In this document: piece after piece, positions 24,294-36,731 of the stretch
Layout: every line of letters starts with the position of its first letter
Position numbering within the stretch: position 1 is the first letter of the stretch
Assembly: GCA_900155495.1 (NCBI GenBank)
Contig: FTLJ01000094.1
Coordinates: forward strand, 124,001-188,000
Source of the DNA: Porogramme epimiltina
Lineage: Eukaryota > Basidiomycota > Agaricomycetes > Polyporales > Polyporaceae
Length of the DNA: 64,000 nucleotides
Reading direction: 5' to 3'
The notes under the pieces: model-generated
The model's database searches: none
Told to the model about the DNA's origin: nothing
Seen by the model: the letters and a program-made list of their open reading frames with translations, nothing else
Translations under genes and position numbers: made by a program

Positions 24294-25730
24294 GCCGGCG
24301 CTGGTGCTTGGGGGTGAGTGGGAGGTTAACATTCGGGGATGCCGCGAGCGGCTTTGTACCATTTATGACGTCTTTATGTAGTATTTGTATAAGTTATCTT
24401 GACGAATGCTGAAATGTGTTGTGTTCCAAAGAGGCAAACGGGCGTCTGCCGCCGACGAAACCGAAGCGAACCGCGATGCCGCCGACGCGTTGTATCCTGG
24501 AGTGCTGAGCTCTTCTACCTTCCACTACGGCCATCCTTGTTGCTCTCACACCTCATTTTGATGCCCGATGCTTTTCACCGCCTGGCTGACGCGTCAACAT
24601 TCGGTCATCATGGACCACCAAGACAGTCTCGAACCGGTGTTCCAAGTCTTCCCACCAACCTCGCGCCCGTCCACGAACATCAAGTGATATCCACTCTCTG
24701 GATCCTTGAGGCCAAATCCAATCAGCTTCCCGTCGAGGCCCCTCTATATGCGCACACAGGGAGGCCTTGCCTGGTGTGAGCCTCAAGTCTAGTGGCCCAT
24801 CTCGTCGAAGGGAAGACAGCACGAGCTACGGATATCTCTGGCATATTCATGAGCGTGGGGCAACGCGCCCACTATCGGGAGGCAGCGCTGAGAAGAGGCG
24901 GAAAGGGATGTCATAGGCGACATAATGGTCATGTCAGAGGTACGCCCTGCCGCTCATGTCCACAACTTACCCCGCCTGACGTTCATGTACAGGTGGTGCT
25001 TAATCCGCGGAAAGCACTATCGTGTTCCCACCCGATGTAGCATACACTCGCCCGAGGTCCGTCACTCACATAGGCGTACGGCCACACAATAGCGAGTACT
25101 AGGCAGGCCCCGACTCGGCCCTAGTCTCAGAAGTCCTCGCCTCAAACTTACGCTACCTGAGGGTAAACCTAAGAAGGCATCTTCGCATGGCCAGTCCACT
25201 TTCTTATGTTCTATACCCATGGTCGGTGGACGGAAATTGAGCGGTCCAAAGGCGAGATGAATAAGTGGCATCTCAGAAGTATGGGAGGTGCTTCTGCCGT
25301 CCCCACGTGTGTTCGGGTGCGTATATGCTCATTATAGGTACAATATCATCCTTCGGATACTCACGTAGAATTTATGTACTGGTGTCTACAGTTAATATAT
25401 ATCTCTTGCCAACTCACGTTCGGCGCTACTCTGCGTCTCTGCTGTCGAAGTCGCACATTCAAGGCGACGGCCTCAGCAAGCAAAGCCCGTATTCAGCGGA
25501 GATGAGGTGGCGGCTTCTATGCCGGAACGAGTCTTCTCCGGAAAGAGATTAATCTCACCCGCGTTGATGGCCGTGAGGTATTCTGGCCACAAAAGAGTGA
25601 GCGTCCTCCTGCGGGGAGCCCGGCATCGGCTGATGCTTCCAGTTCTTCCAGGCCCACGAAGCAGGGGAACGATATAAGACATGCTGCTGCTCATACTTCT
25701 CTGACAGACTTCCTGTCTGTAATCTCCCCG
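24294..25730. other. Intergenic with a possible gene remnant on the minus strand
   Basis: On the minus strand around 24,750-24,590 one frame reads DGKLIGFGLKDPESGYHLM followed by FVDGREVGGKTW, which is protein-like, but it is bounded by stops and no flanking exons or domain were recognised. The rest shows nothing supportable. Confidence 0.25.
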
Positions 25731-27805
25731 ATGTCGAATTCTACTTCAACCGTCCCCCAACCTCTCTCCCTTACTTCTTCTCCATCCATCAACAAAACCT
25801 ATGGCGCGCTCCTGATCGGCACATTCGTTAGCTTGTTGTATGCCTTCAGACATCTTGCGCGCCCCATCACATCGCTTAACGTCTCTTTTAGATTGTACGG
25901 TTGGGCTCTTAATCAGTGTTACCGATACTTCCGTGTGTATCAGGGGGACAGATGGATCCTCAAGGGTCTGGTACGTGAAGTTCTCAAGCTTCTCGGGTAC
26001 ACTCTACTTACAGCTGTTGTAAGATCACTGCGATCATGTAAGCCACCCTTCTGTGCTCAGGCCCCAGGCTTCCTGACGGTTGGGTAGAATCTTAGAGACA
26101 TTTAATATTGTCCTTAACACACATCTCTGGTAAACCAACCTTGGACACGGGTATATATATGTTGATGTTTACTGCTTTACCCATTAGTTATTACTACCTT
26201 GTTTCCAGCTCCGTTGACCCATCTCATCACCCGGAGGGGACTGTGTGGTGAGTCCTGCCCTCTCTCACCCCCATGCGGATCATCGAATAGTTTACAGGTC
26301 CTTCGACGTAGGCATTTATTCGCAATCATTAGGCTGACGACATCGCACTGATTACATGGAACCCGTAAAAGCTATTAGGCATATCTACAGTATGCTCCCC
26401 GTTCACGCCACTAGATCATGTCGCTCGACGCTAGCTAACACTCGACTTCATTGTTATAGATAGCCGTCGCATTCGTTTGTGAAATGTAGGCGTCCCAAAC
26501 CACTTCAAAATCTAGACACACCTGCTCACTTTCATGTCGCACTCTAGTTTCTACCTACGACGCGTTTACTTGAGTAGGTCATCTCTCTCTAACGCCGTCT
26601 CTGCTCTGATGTCCAACAGTCAGTCAAAAATTCCAACTGCTCGTAATCGTCTCTGTGAGCAACAACTATCTTCAACGCTGTTTAGATTCTAACGAAACAT
26701 GTGTGTAGGGGATCCTTATAGTTGCAGAGCTAGGTGAGGAATATTCACCGAGTTAGTCGTATCGAATAAACGCTTGATGATCACTTTTATTAATAGCTAT
26801 TGCTGTGGGTGAGTTGATAGCATTGTCGTCTCACTTACACCCCTTTAACTAGTCGAATAGTTTCAACCACCCTCAGGCATGCAACATTTGTTCTTAGACA
26901 TTTTCATGTCAGCTGATGATGTGTGTCAAAGTTTCATCCATTCTAATCAGCTTAGGAAGAGTAACGGCGTGAGCACCTTTCTCTAATGCAGTGTGTGAGC
27001 GCATCTCATCGCCCATGTTCCCAGTGGATGAACTCTGCCGGGGTTGGCGCTGCTATATTGGCGGACACGCTTCTCGCAGCCGCGCTCATATTAACGCTAC
27101 ATCGGAGCCGAACTGGAGTCAAACAGTGAGCTTGTTCGTATTAGTCTGATATCAATGCTGATCATTCTCTTAGGACCGACTCACTCATTGATCGACTCAT
27201 TCTCTACACCGTTAACACAGGTGAGTTTAGTCTCCCCCGTAGTAGCTTGATACTCACCCCATCACGTTATTCACAGGACTACTCATCGGGTAACTCGCAA
27301 TAAACATACAACTAGTAATGACACTCATACTAGTAACCCAGCATCTTTAACATACTCTCCTTAATACTCGTATGTGCTCATCAGGTCGTACTACGCTTCA
27401 TTGAATCAGTGAACCACGTCAGGCTGTTGCGTTACCAAATAATCTCATATACGTTGCCATCGACCTCATCACCACCGTGTGTGCGTGTCACGATCGTTAT
27501 TTCCCCCACAGCAGCTGACAAAGTCACCAGTGTATGCCAACTCAGTGCTAGCCGTGTACGTTTCTCTGCGTTCCATGCGTCCTCATCACTGACCCTTTTG
27601 GGACCTCCTTTACAGGCTGAACGCGCGTGGAAGCTCCCTCATACTCCCATCCGGTCGCGTCATAGACAGTGACGCAATCGACTTGTCCGTTATACAGCCG
27701 GATCGCCGGCGTTCGACGGCGCAGGTTGCTCTGCCCACCAACCCCGTAAGCGTTCCAACGTCTTGCAGTATGCGATGTCTACTTATACGAGGGATGGCGA
27801 GATAG
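25731..27805 (+). CDS. DUF6534-type membrane protein, copy E
   Basis: Rightward DUF6534 gene. Exon 1 (ATG 25731) encodes SINKTYGALLIGTFVSLL, spliced to LYGWALNQCYRYFRVYQGD. A downstream exon gives YYYLVSSSVDPSHHPEGTVW. The signature helices are ADTLLAAALILTLHRSRTGV and DSLIDRLILYTVNTG. The domain ends in YANSVLAV joined to LNARGSSLIL. The tail has a stop at 27803-27805. Exons between about 26,240 and 27,000 were only partly assigned. The gene is AT-rich, like the other copies. It lies alone on the plus strand, facing BUD32, whose stop is about 340 bp downstream. Function unknown. Confidence 0.62.
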
Positions 27806-28146
27806 AAATCCATCGAGATCATTGTCGCGAAAGAATCATTCTCAGGAAGAGACTCCGAGTATGACGGGAATCCTGAAGAATCGGGTCTGGCAGTATGACT
27901 CCTTGTCGGAATTGTGCGTCGAGGACAACGTGACATGAGGAACTGGATAGTTCTTATTGATACAAAGTTGCGGCTACGGCATCGCGTTTTTTGCCATGAC
28001 ACTGTTACAGAATGTCCGCGGAGAGTGAAGGTCTATACACCCCGTACCTTGTCCGTGACTGGACAATACTACCGCTTCATTGCTTGTATTATACAACGTG
28101 TCTCTCTTCTCCTGTCGCAAAGTCGGCAAGATGCGATCGAGTACGA
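27806..28146. other. Convergent intergenic gap
   Basis: A gap of about 340 bp between the stops of DUF6534 copy E and BUD32. Nothing recognised. Confidence 0.4.
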
Positions 28147-29253
28147 TCATCCAACCATGCTGCGCTTGCGGCCCCTCAATCGTACTTCAAGTGGACTAGA
28201 TTGAGCACAGCAGCAACCATAAGGCAGAAAAAGCGCGCACCATCATCCAGTCGCCGTGAGATCGGCGTCCAATCTTTTCCCATCTTACGCTCGTAAGCTG
28301 CCACGACACCCGCAAAGAGTGGCTCAGACTGCGGATGCGTCGATGCGAATGCGCGCTCAAGCACGTACAGGTCCACAGCCTTGTCCTCGACAAGCGTGGA
28401 GGTGTACGCGAGTCCGAAGTCGATCAGGACCTGTCGGAGGAGCATTAGAACGCATTCGGATCCTGATCCAATATATCGCTAGAAGACGCACGAGGTCAAC
28501 TGTAGGACGTGTGGCCCCTGAGCGACGAAGCATCATGTTGGAGGTAGTGAGGTCGCCGTGTATGATATCCGCCTGATGCATCTTTGCGATCTCCGTCCCA
28601 ATCAGGGCCATAAGTTCGTCTATCGCGAGTTAGCAGTAGTCCGACCAGGTACACACACCATAAATGCGGCTCTTACCTTGTGATACACCGAACTCCTTCA
28701 AAGCAAGATAGTCGTCTACCTCGTCATCCATTTCTGGAGAATCTGCCGGAGCAGATGAATCTAGCTCCTCTTCCTCAATCTCGCCTTCGGCCCCACCACC
28801 AAGCAAGACTCGGACGCTAGATCCGTCAATCCACTCTATTCCGAGCACTCCGGCTGCTGCATCAACCATTCGAATCCCGGGCACATTGACTCCAGACCTA
28901 GACACTCACGACGGTTGGTCATAGTTGAGCGGGAAACGGAAAGAAGGCGCACCGGTGACAGCGAATAAGAGCACGTGCCTCGCCGGCAACGCGAGCCTTG
29001 GTAAGAGATGCGTCGAGCGTCGGATGACGATATTGCTTATTAAAACGATGCTTCAGGAGCACATATCCCTTCGCGTTTGGCTCGTGGACGGTATGTAGTT
29101 GTGCTTTATAGATTTTCTAAAGGTTGCATCATTCAGTTCAGCTATAAGGCAACAGAGACGAGAAAACCATGAACTCGCCGCCTCCGCTCCTTGCGATACC
29201 TTCTCCGCCTTCTCTAGGAGGCGTAATGTAGGCGAGGTGGTTTGGTCGACCAT
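28147..29253 (-). CDS. BUD32: BUD32/TP53RK-type kinase of the KEOPS/EKC complex
   Basis: Atypical small serine/threonine kinase of the EKC/KEOPS complex, which makes t6A at position 37 of tRNAs. Six exons (29253-29179, 29116-28953, 28897-28677, 28619-28492, 28430-28241, 28184-28147) sum to exactly 272 codons, 271 residues, the normal length. The glycine-poor P-loop segment is QGAEAKIYKAQ. The family signature KHRFNKQYRHPTLDASL follows, then ARALIRCHRSGVNVPGIRMV. The catalytic loop is DIIHGDLTTSNMML, the DFG motif is VLIDFGLAY, and DLYVLERAFASTHP follows. The basic C-terminus VRLRGRKRSMVG is the conserved KEOPS tail. An acidic insertion (about GEIEEEELDSSAPADSPEMD) lies between beta strands. 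Intron 1 appears to be GC-AG (donor gcgagt). Product assignment is secure. Confidence 0.93.
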
Positions 29254-30016
29254 GGCGGTTTTGGTGTAAAAGCAACAAACCTTGATTCGGTAAGATATGA
29301 TATGTGCTGCACAGCCACCTCTGATGGCACTGTAGACCATTACGATCCCAGCTCTCGGATACCAGCTTCACCGTTCACGATACCCCGGGATTTATGTTTT
29401 AACATACATCGAGATGAATATTAGAGGATATGCTGGGATTGCCAGTTGTGCCATGGTCTTTCACAAACTACTTGCCATTGATAGTCAACTCCTGAGGCCG
29501 TAGGCTTGGATAGCATCACACTGTTGGGGTCTGGCAGTGGTTGGCATTGCGGAATCCTCGCGAATGCCTAGTAGATATATACATAGTCTAGTATAGTACC
29601 CTCGCTCTAGGCGAGGGAGTTTATCCAGTATGTTAGACCCTGCTTCCACCTGCTGGGAAGCTTGGGTTTCTACAACATTTCATCGTCCCCCACAGCATCC
29701 TCCTTAGAATCATTGAAACCCCCTCCGCTTTCGTCTGTAAAGTGAATGCTGTCTACATCACTCTTTACCGCTACCTCTGTCATTACTCGGATACCCTGAA
29801 GAGTTTCATTCAGTGCTCAATTCTGCAAACAAAGTTTCACCGAAAGACTCACATCCAACCCAGTGAACGTCGATGCGCGCGACGGGTGTGCACCTGCGTT
29901 AGGGCTTCGAGGGAACGGCGGGGACCTGATAAGCCCTTGATGATGGAGGTGGGAGTTTGTACCACTATCGGTATTATTCGGACTGAAACATTTGCTCGTA
30001 GGACCGGAATCGCGAC
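29254..30016. other. Intergenic between BUD32 and DUF6534 copy F
   Basis: Promoter of BUD32 and 3' flank of copy F. No gene recognised. Confidence 0.4.
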
Positions 30017-32023
30017 CTATGAAGTTCTGGCGGGGGTAGTTTCTGAAGGTGATAGGTACGTCAGCCTGAGAGGAGCCGGAACAGTATTGAGTACGAAACG
30101 CACGTTGCAAGGAGAGTGATGGCGTAGACTTCGATAGAAGGTGAGCAATATTGCGAGATATATAAGAACGGATGTGACTTACTTTTAGTAGCAACAATGT
30201 CGATCGCAGCATATAATTCACTCTCAGGCTCGACTAGGGCCTGGTTCGTAAGGTACGGGTGCAACCTACATCAGTACATGAGATGTCTCTGTTGGAACGA
30301 TCACTCACAAATATCAAGGATAGAAGAGTGGAGATTCTGATCCGCAAAGGGGGATACGCAACCTGTGTTCAGCATTCATCCACAAGGAGTGGGGTGAACA
30401 GTGACACACCCGACTAGAAGGCCTAAAAAGCACTCAGATAAGACTATGCACGAAGAATCGATCGTCGAAGAAATCTGTTCACCAGTGTGGATAAGATATA
30501 CTGTCAGGACCCGAATCATGGTTTCAGTTCTTCCAGATGACCGAATTCGCAGCGATCAGCTACCATAAGTTTATCGCCAGAACAAGTGTTTTACCTAGAG
30601 AACCCCGTGCGATTCTTGCGCAACCAATAGATCGTCGCGGAAGCTAATATGATGTTCGCGAGAACGGCCATTCCAGAATGTGTACAATTCAGGACCTGGA
30701 CAGTGCATCGAGATTGGCGTACGTTAGAAGTCGGTAATCATGTGATACTTGCCTTGATTATTCCCCGTGAACGTCCTTCGAATCTGGGTGCTTTGGCGTT
30801 AGACAATGTTACAGTCTCCCTCGACAAAACATCGGAGTGATCAAACGTACAGCAGCGTTGTAGCAGCTGTGAAAGACATCAGAATAATGGCAGGGGTTCT
30901 TTGTTTGAAATAGATACTCACCCACTACCATAGCTATCGTTGTGACACAGGGTCAATCGCTTGAATCGAAGAGCTGAATACAAGGAAGAAAGAGTGGCTT
31001 ACCAAGTTGACCAAAGGTAAGCAATCCCTGAGTTTAAAGAGATTACTATAGGACGACTATAACAGTGGACGATAACACTCACGGCAACGATTACCACTGG
31101 TAACCCGTAGCGTTTACAAACTGATTGATCCAGTGAGTAGAGTTAGCTTAGAAGATAATCATACATGTGCCCACGTTTGTGCGCAACGAAGGCCAAGTAA
31201 CTTTACGAGAGGTTTTGGTTTCAGCGTTGGAAACCCTCCTTGTCAGATAGGCTCACCACTGGCAAAGACAAATGATTAATCCCTAAACGAGGCAAGTAAG
31301 TCATTGTTTTCACCAACTTCGGGAAAAACTCACCGCAAAGATGCCTAAAATCTAGTCATGGGTGGTGCACAGCCTATATGAAAATCGAATAGATTCACGG
31401 CAAGGCGAAGGACACTGACATCGGCGGACCTTAAGGAAGGAAACGATGCTGATCAGATATGTTGTGCATCTAGAAGCCCGTAGAGCGCCTACCAAATGCT
31501 AACGTGGGTGCTTTCTAGGCGTGCCACGTCCAATACAAGAAAGTAGAAGCTGTAGTGATGGTGAGTAAGACGTACTTGGAGCAGCGGATGATGAAAACAC
31601 ACTTGAAGTGAACGCAGAGGGCGCTGTGTGCCGTGTCAAGAACCCTGAAGGAGATAAATGAATAAAATCGGGCTTTGTGTAGGTAACAACTCACATTACG
31701 GACAATACCTACGTGGTTTCGGAGTGGTGAGTAGTGCGATGCACAGTAATTATGAGATACGTACCAATCCTTTCCTCCACCAACCGTCCCTCCCCCAGAA
31801 GAAGTAAACGTAACGGATGAATTGGTGCGTAGAAACGCCATACAATCTGCGGCCTTGGCGGTCAGCAAGCGAGGAGACGAACCCAGCCAGCGACGTACAT
31901 GAGCCCGATGAATGATCCTAGGAGTAGCGCGCCTGTCGTGAGCTCACGCGCATGTGCTGTTGGAGACCCCCCAAACACGAGAGGGTTGAAGTCAGAGCCG
32001 GTGGTGTTGAATACAAGGGCCAT
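30017..32023 (-). CDS. DUF6534-type membrane protein, copy F
   Basis: Leftward DUF6534 gene. The ATG is at 32023-32021. Exon 1 encodes ARELTTGALLLGSFIGLM, spliced to LYGVSTHQFIRYVYFFWGRD, a divergent form of the family motif. The next exon begins VLDTAHSALCVHFK. Near the end, ESELYAAIDIVATK and VYAITLLAT match the last helix of the domain, and a short tail ends near 30019-30017. The conserved DSLI...LYTxxTG exon was not located with confidence, so the middle could be degenerate. The end coordinate depends on the last splice choice. It is the most divergent of the six copies. Confidence 0.5.
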
Positions 32024-32993
32024 GGGAGCTCGCAAACAGCAGTGTTCTGAGGACTTGGGCTATGCAGTGACCGCAGTCCCTTGCAGTGTCATTTAGACCA
32101 CCCAGAACCTTTATATGTATGGCGGCATAAGCGTGGTGGAACACGCCGGAGAACTGGATACCCCTTTTGATAGAAACGACCACATTTGATTGCGACTTGG
32201 CCCTAAGATGCCAGGGTATAAGTGTTAGGGTTCAATATAGTGGGCGTAGCAACCGTGACATATTACCTCGTATTCTCGGGTGCGTTGCTGATGTATAAAC
32301 GTTCGCCGCATACACGACACTGAATGGAGCGGACCAGATGCAACTAGTCACTGGAACATACTAGGAATCCTAATGAAGTCGGCATTGTGAGAGGCTTCGC
32401 GCAACAGCACAGCATGCATAGTATGCCTATATCTGGCGACGTCAGCGGGATCCAGAGACGTATGGACCGCGTCCTTGTACTCGGAAGTCAGATAGCTTGA
32501 ACCCTAGCTGTTGTCTCGACGGGTATACCCCCCGGTGTCTGTTACAACTACAACGGACGTCAGCGACGTAAACCTGTAGGCGCCGATTCCACCTACAGAT
32601 CTGATAGCCCCAGCCTCTCAGGCGGCGCACGAGCGGATGCAGCGTTGACGGATGTCCATTGTCCACATGCAGTGCAAGAATAAGGCAACAAATGGATATT
32701 ACATACAGCCACGTCGGATTAGAAGCTATGTAACATGAAGCGTCTAGCCATACCACTACCGATACAGCATATACCATCAGTACATTGCGTCCGTGAGATT
32801 CGTGATCGGGAGACATGGATGAGGGGCATGCAAAGAGCGAACGAGCAAGGGAGGGTCGACCATCAAAAGGGGGGTGATGGGCAGAGAAAGGACGAATGGG
32901 GAGGAAACCCGGAGTTCAAAGCCGACAGCCAGTAACTAGCGCAAAGCAATTGCATGCACAACACAGCCGAATACAGAGAACTGCGCAAACCGC
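32024..32993. other. Intergenic between accessory and core halves
   Basis: A roughly 1-kb gap with no recognised gene; a 124-codon minus frame (32816-32442) has no known domain. Composition changes from AT-rich on the left to GC-rich on the right of this gap. Confidence 0.4.
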
Positions 32994-35900
32994 TTACGCG
33001 GCCTTGCGCGCCTGGAGACGTGAGCTGCGCCAGACCTTCTTCTCGACGGTTTGGAAGCCGTCGCTGTCCTTCGGGGGTTCCTCTTGAGGGGGAGGTGGGG
33101 CAGGCGACGCCGCACGAGCAGGGGTAACATCTCCCGCGGGGGAGCCTCCCTCCTTGGCCGCCATTCTCGCACGCCAGCCTCCAGAAGCAGGCGCGCTGCC
33201 AGCGAGCGCACCGGGACGGTATTTCCCAGCAGCCGGCGCCGGGCTCTCCACCCGCGGTGGCGTAGAAGGAGGACCAGAACGACGCCAGCCGTCACCCTCT
33301 GCAGTACGAGCAAGGGGACGGGAAGGTGCGGGTGCGGGTGCGGGTGCGGCGGCGGCCTGAGCCTTGCGCTCGGCCTGTCTCCGCATGGCCTCTTCTTCTC
33401 GTTGTTGCTGACGGCGGGCATCCTCCATTGCCTTTTGACGCTCTTCGTCGCGCTGCTTCCGCACGGCCTCGCGCTTCTCCTCCTCTTCGCGCTTCTTCTG
33501 CTCGGCAAGAGCGGCTGCGGCTGCCTCTTCCTCCTCCCGACGTCTCTCTTCCTCGAGGCGCTCTGATGCGCGCATGAACACCTGTGACGCGCACACAGTA
33601 AACAGAAGACATACCTGCTTCGAGACGCTCCTCCTCCTCCTCGCGCTCGCGCTGGATCCGCTCCTCCTCCTCCCGGAGCAACCGCTCTTCCTCGCGCGCC
33701 TTCAGGATCGTAGCACGGCGCTTCGACTTTTCCTCCTCCATCTTCCGCTGCGCGAGCTCTTGCTTCTTCGCAAACTCCTCGCCGCGACGGGAGGTAATCG
33801 TTTGCTTCATCTGGTTGAAGTCGGAGACCATGCGAGTGAGGCGTTTCTTCGTCTCGAGGTCGTGTAAATGCGCCTGGCGATGCGCCTCGAGGCGTGATTT
33901 CTGGGTCTCCTCGAAAATAGAGCGGTCGTCCGCCTGCTGGATCTCGTAATCCTTGGCAAGCAGTGGGCGTTCCTCCTTACGGTAAGCCCGCTCAATGTGA
34001 TCGATGCGCTTGGAGAGCACGCGCATGCGCTCGTTGAGCTCCTTTTTCTCCTTCTCGAGCTGTTCCACTTGGAGTTGCATGAGGTTGTCCGAATTGAGGT
34101 TCTCGATGTTCTAGAAGACGAGGTTATTCAGAAGCAAGGCGAACATGACGTCGACAACTTACCTCGATATCCACTTTGAGCGTACCCTTCTCCTTCATGC
34201 TCTGCGCAAGCTTCTTCGCCTCCTCGACACGAACGCGCTCCATCTCCCGACGCACACGTTCGACCTCCTTGTTCCGCAGCTCCGCGGCTGCCTTGCGCTC
34301 CTCTTCCTCCTGATGCTTCCGTGCAACCTCCGCGCGACGACTGGCTTGCTCCTTTTCCTTGCGGACAGATAGCTCGGAGAGGAGCTCACGGCGGCGGGCC
34401 ACAAGAGCACGGCGGATCTGGAGCGCCTTCCGCTCAGCCTGAGCAGCGGCGACTAGCGCCGTGAACTTGGCCTGTTGTTCCTCCTCACTGGGCGCCGTGG
34501 GCGGGTACAGGGTAGCAAGGGAGTTGTGGAGGCTGAGCGCAACGTTGCTGAGGCGCGTACGAACGAACTCGGAGGTGGAAGGCTGAACAGCTCCTGCGTT
34601 GGCCATTGAAGTGGAAGAGCTGGGGTCTTCGACCGTGGCAAAGGCGCTATCGACGAACGTGATACTGCCCGCGGCGTGATCCACGCGCACATTCAGTTCG
34701 CCCCGACGAGCGCAGCCCATGACGTACGCCTCGATCTGCTCGTCATCGTAGGAGTTACCCCCTTCCAGAGCGACATCACGCAGAGGTGAAGCGAGCTCCA
34801 GCAGATTACTGATCTTGACGGTGTTGTAGACTTGCGATAGCTGAGAAAGAAGACGGGAGAGGAGGGCGTGCTGCAAGAGAGGGACATAGGAGGAGTACAG
34901 GGTGTCGGACGCCAGCGTCTTGAGGAGGGGGGCGACGGCAGAGCATAGCGTGAGAGGGTCGAAAGTGACCTCCAAGACGTTGTAAAGAGACTTGACGGCG
35001 GCAGGAGAAAGTTTGAGCACGTTCCGCGACAGCTAAGGGAGCGATTGAGTATACGTATAACTCGTAGCTCAGGGAGGGCTTACCGCTTCCCGCAGGAGAC
35101 CAGTACGTGTAGGCGTCTTGGCAAGACCGAGAAGGGCGCTCAGTCGAGCGTTCTTGCCTTTGGTCTCTTCGACACCCTCATCGCCGCCGAGACCGACAGG
35201 GACCGCCAAGGCACTGACGAGAACCTGACCAGCTAACCTGCTCATCTCCTCCTCAGACTTGCCGCCCATTGCAGTCACGATGGCGTAGTACCGGCCCCAG
35301 GCAGCGGCGTGGTATAACGCGTTCCCACTCATAAGGAAGATCTTCGTAAGCTTCTCGTAGTAGTTCGCCATCATGGCGGGCCGTGGAGCTTTCTTCGCCA
35401 TCGTGAGCAAGTTGTGTACGTCTTCTACGGAACGGAACGCCTCCTGCCAGAGCTCGAGCTCGACGGAAGTGTTGAGCTGGGCGAAACGGGTATCGAGATG
35501 GTGTTGCAGAGTATCGGGGTCGGAGAGGTTAATGGAATGGGGTTGATGTGCGTACTTGGCGACATTCGAGAGGTGCAGGCGGAGAGTCTCGCAAAGGCGA
35601 CGGAACTCGACCTTGCGCTGATGCTTCAAGCAGAACTTGAAAGCCTGCTGGGCGATTTGCTGCAAAACTAGGTCACGCCATGTGGGTGGTCGCACAAGCA
35701 GTGTGAAGACGAACCTGGTAGATAGTCTCCAGCCTCGCATTATTCTTCAAGGTCTCGAGTGCGGTGCGGTAGCTCTCCCAGAGGAACTTGAGCCACGGAG
35801 TGACAAGTGCCCTGTCAGTCCGGTCCTTGGTCTGATCTCCGCTTACTGCGCCGAGGAGAATGCTTTCGGGGGTCTCGCTCGCCTCGAGATCGTCGACGTC

Positions 35901-36242
35901 GAGGGCGATGGCCTTGTCGGCCTTTTCCTGGGCCTCCTGCACCTTGGCGTCGGCGAGCTGGATGAAGCGGTTTACGACCACCTCGATGGACGCTACGCTC
36001 GTGTTCTGTGCGATGTTCTTGTACTGCATGAGTCCCTCCTTGGCGGTGCGGCCCTTGCGAAGCTCAACGCAAAGCTCGATGAAGCGAATCATGATAGGTT
36101 CGAGGGATGCCAGCGGCGTAGAGCGGAAGCGTTTGGAGGAGAACATTTCTGTGAGGAGTTGGAGGGCGGCATGGGTCTGGTTGACAGAGACGAGGCCCTC
36201 TGCTTGCTTGAGGACCGCCTCTGGCTTAGAGAACGGCGCCAT
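32994..36242 (-). CDS. TIF32: Eukaryotic translation initiation factor 3 subunit A
   Basis: Largest scaffold subunit of eIF3, binding the 40S ribosome in the cytosol. Five exons (36242-35715, 35659-35084, 35032-34163, 34110-33615, 33562-32994) sum to 1,013 codons, 1,012 residues. The start [15 protein letters not shown] is the conserved eIF3a N-terminus. The N-terminal helical region contains [20 protein letters not shown] and [16 protein letters not shown]. The PCI domain follows, around [18 protein letters not shown] to [12 protein letters not shown] (roughly residues 370-560). The C-terminal third is a long charged coiled coil rich in Glu and Arg (for example [20 protein letters not shown]). 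It ends in an Ala/Pro-rich tail. Introns are 52-57 bp. It is transcribed in the same direction as CCH1 upstream. Confidence 0.95.
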
Positions 36243-36731
36243 GATGGGCGGTTTTGGAGAGTTAAGTGGTCAAGATCGTCGAGGGCGACGAGAGCGATGT
36301 CGAGAGCGATGTCGGCGATGTCGAAGGCGGCGAGCTCAAATCGAAAAGTTACCGCACGGAAGGGGCCAGACGCCTACCCAGTCACTCCGGCACCGGCCGC
36401 AAATAAGGTTCGCCACGAAACAAACTCCGACACCCCGCTCGACCCAAATGCGGAAGGTAGCGCCCAATCGCGATTCACTGGCACCAGTCTCGACTCCCAA
36501 GTCTTCAGGCAGAAGTCTCCGTCATTGGGTGTGTCGAGTGCAGAGTACTGCCGATGACAGCGAGATAGGACTACGAACAAGCCGCGCGTGTGGAGGTCGA
36601 AGGAAATCGAAACGCTCTAATAAGTTAGATGCGAAAAGGTGGGCTACAAGTACTACTTATGCAATAGCTCTACAGTATAAAGTCCGTGCAAGTGCGGCGG
36701 CATGTGCAATGAATGAAAAAGTCCGAAAGTC
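36243..36731. other. Gap between CCH1 stop and eIF3a start
   Basis: About 490 bp, holding the eIF3a promoter and CCH1 3' flank. Plus-strand frames that run through it (up to 306 codons) are antisense shadows of eIF3a. Confidence 0.45.

Noticed and set aside
33600..33630. Using the acceptor at about 33582 for the last eIF3a intron
   Set aside because: It would shift the frame. The acceptor before 33562 restores the coiled-coil frame and gives a whole number of codons.
33300..34400. Possible tandem repeat or CRISPR-like array from the repetitive cttcctcctc pattern
   Set aside because: The repetition is codon-level (Glu/Arg-rich coiled coil of eIF3a), without fixed spacers.
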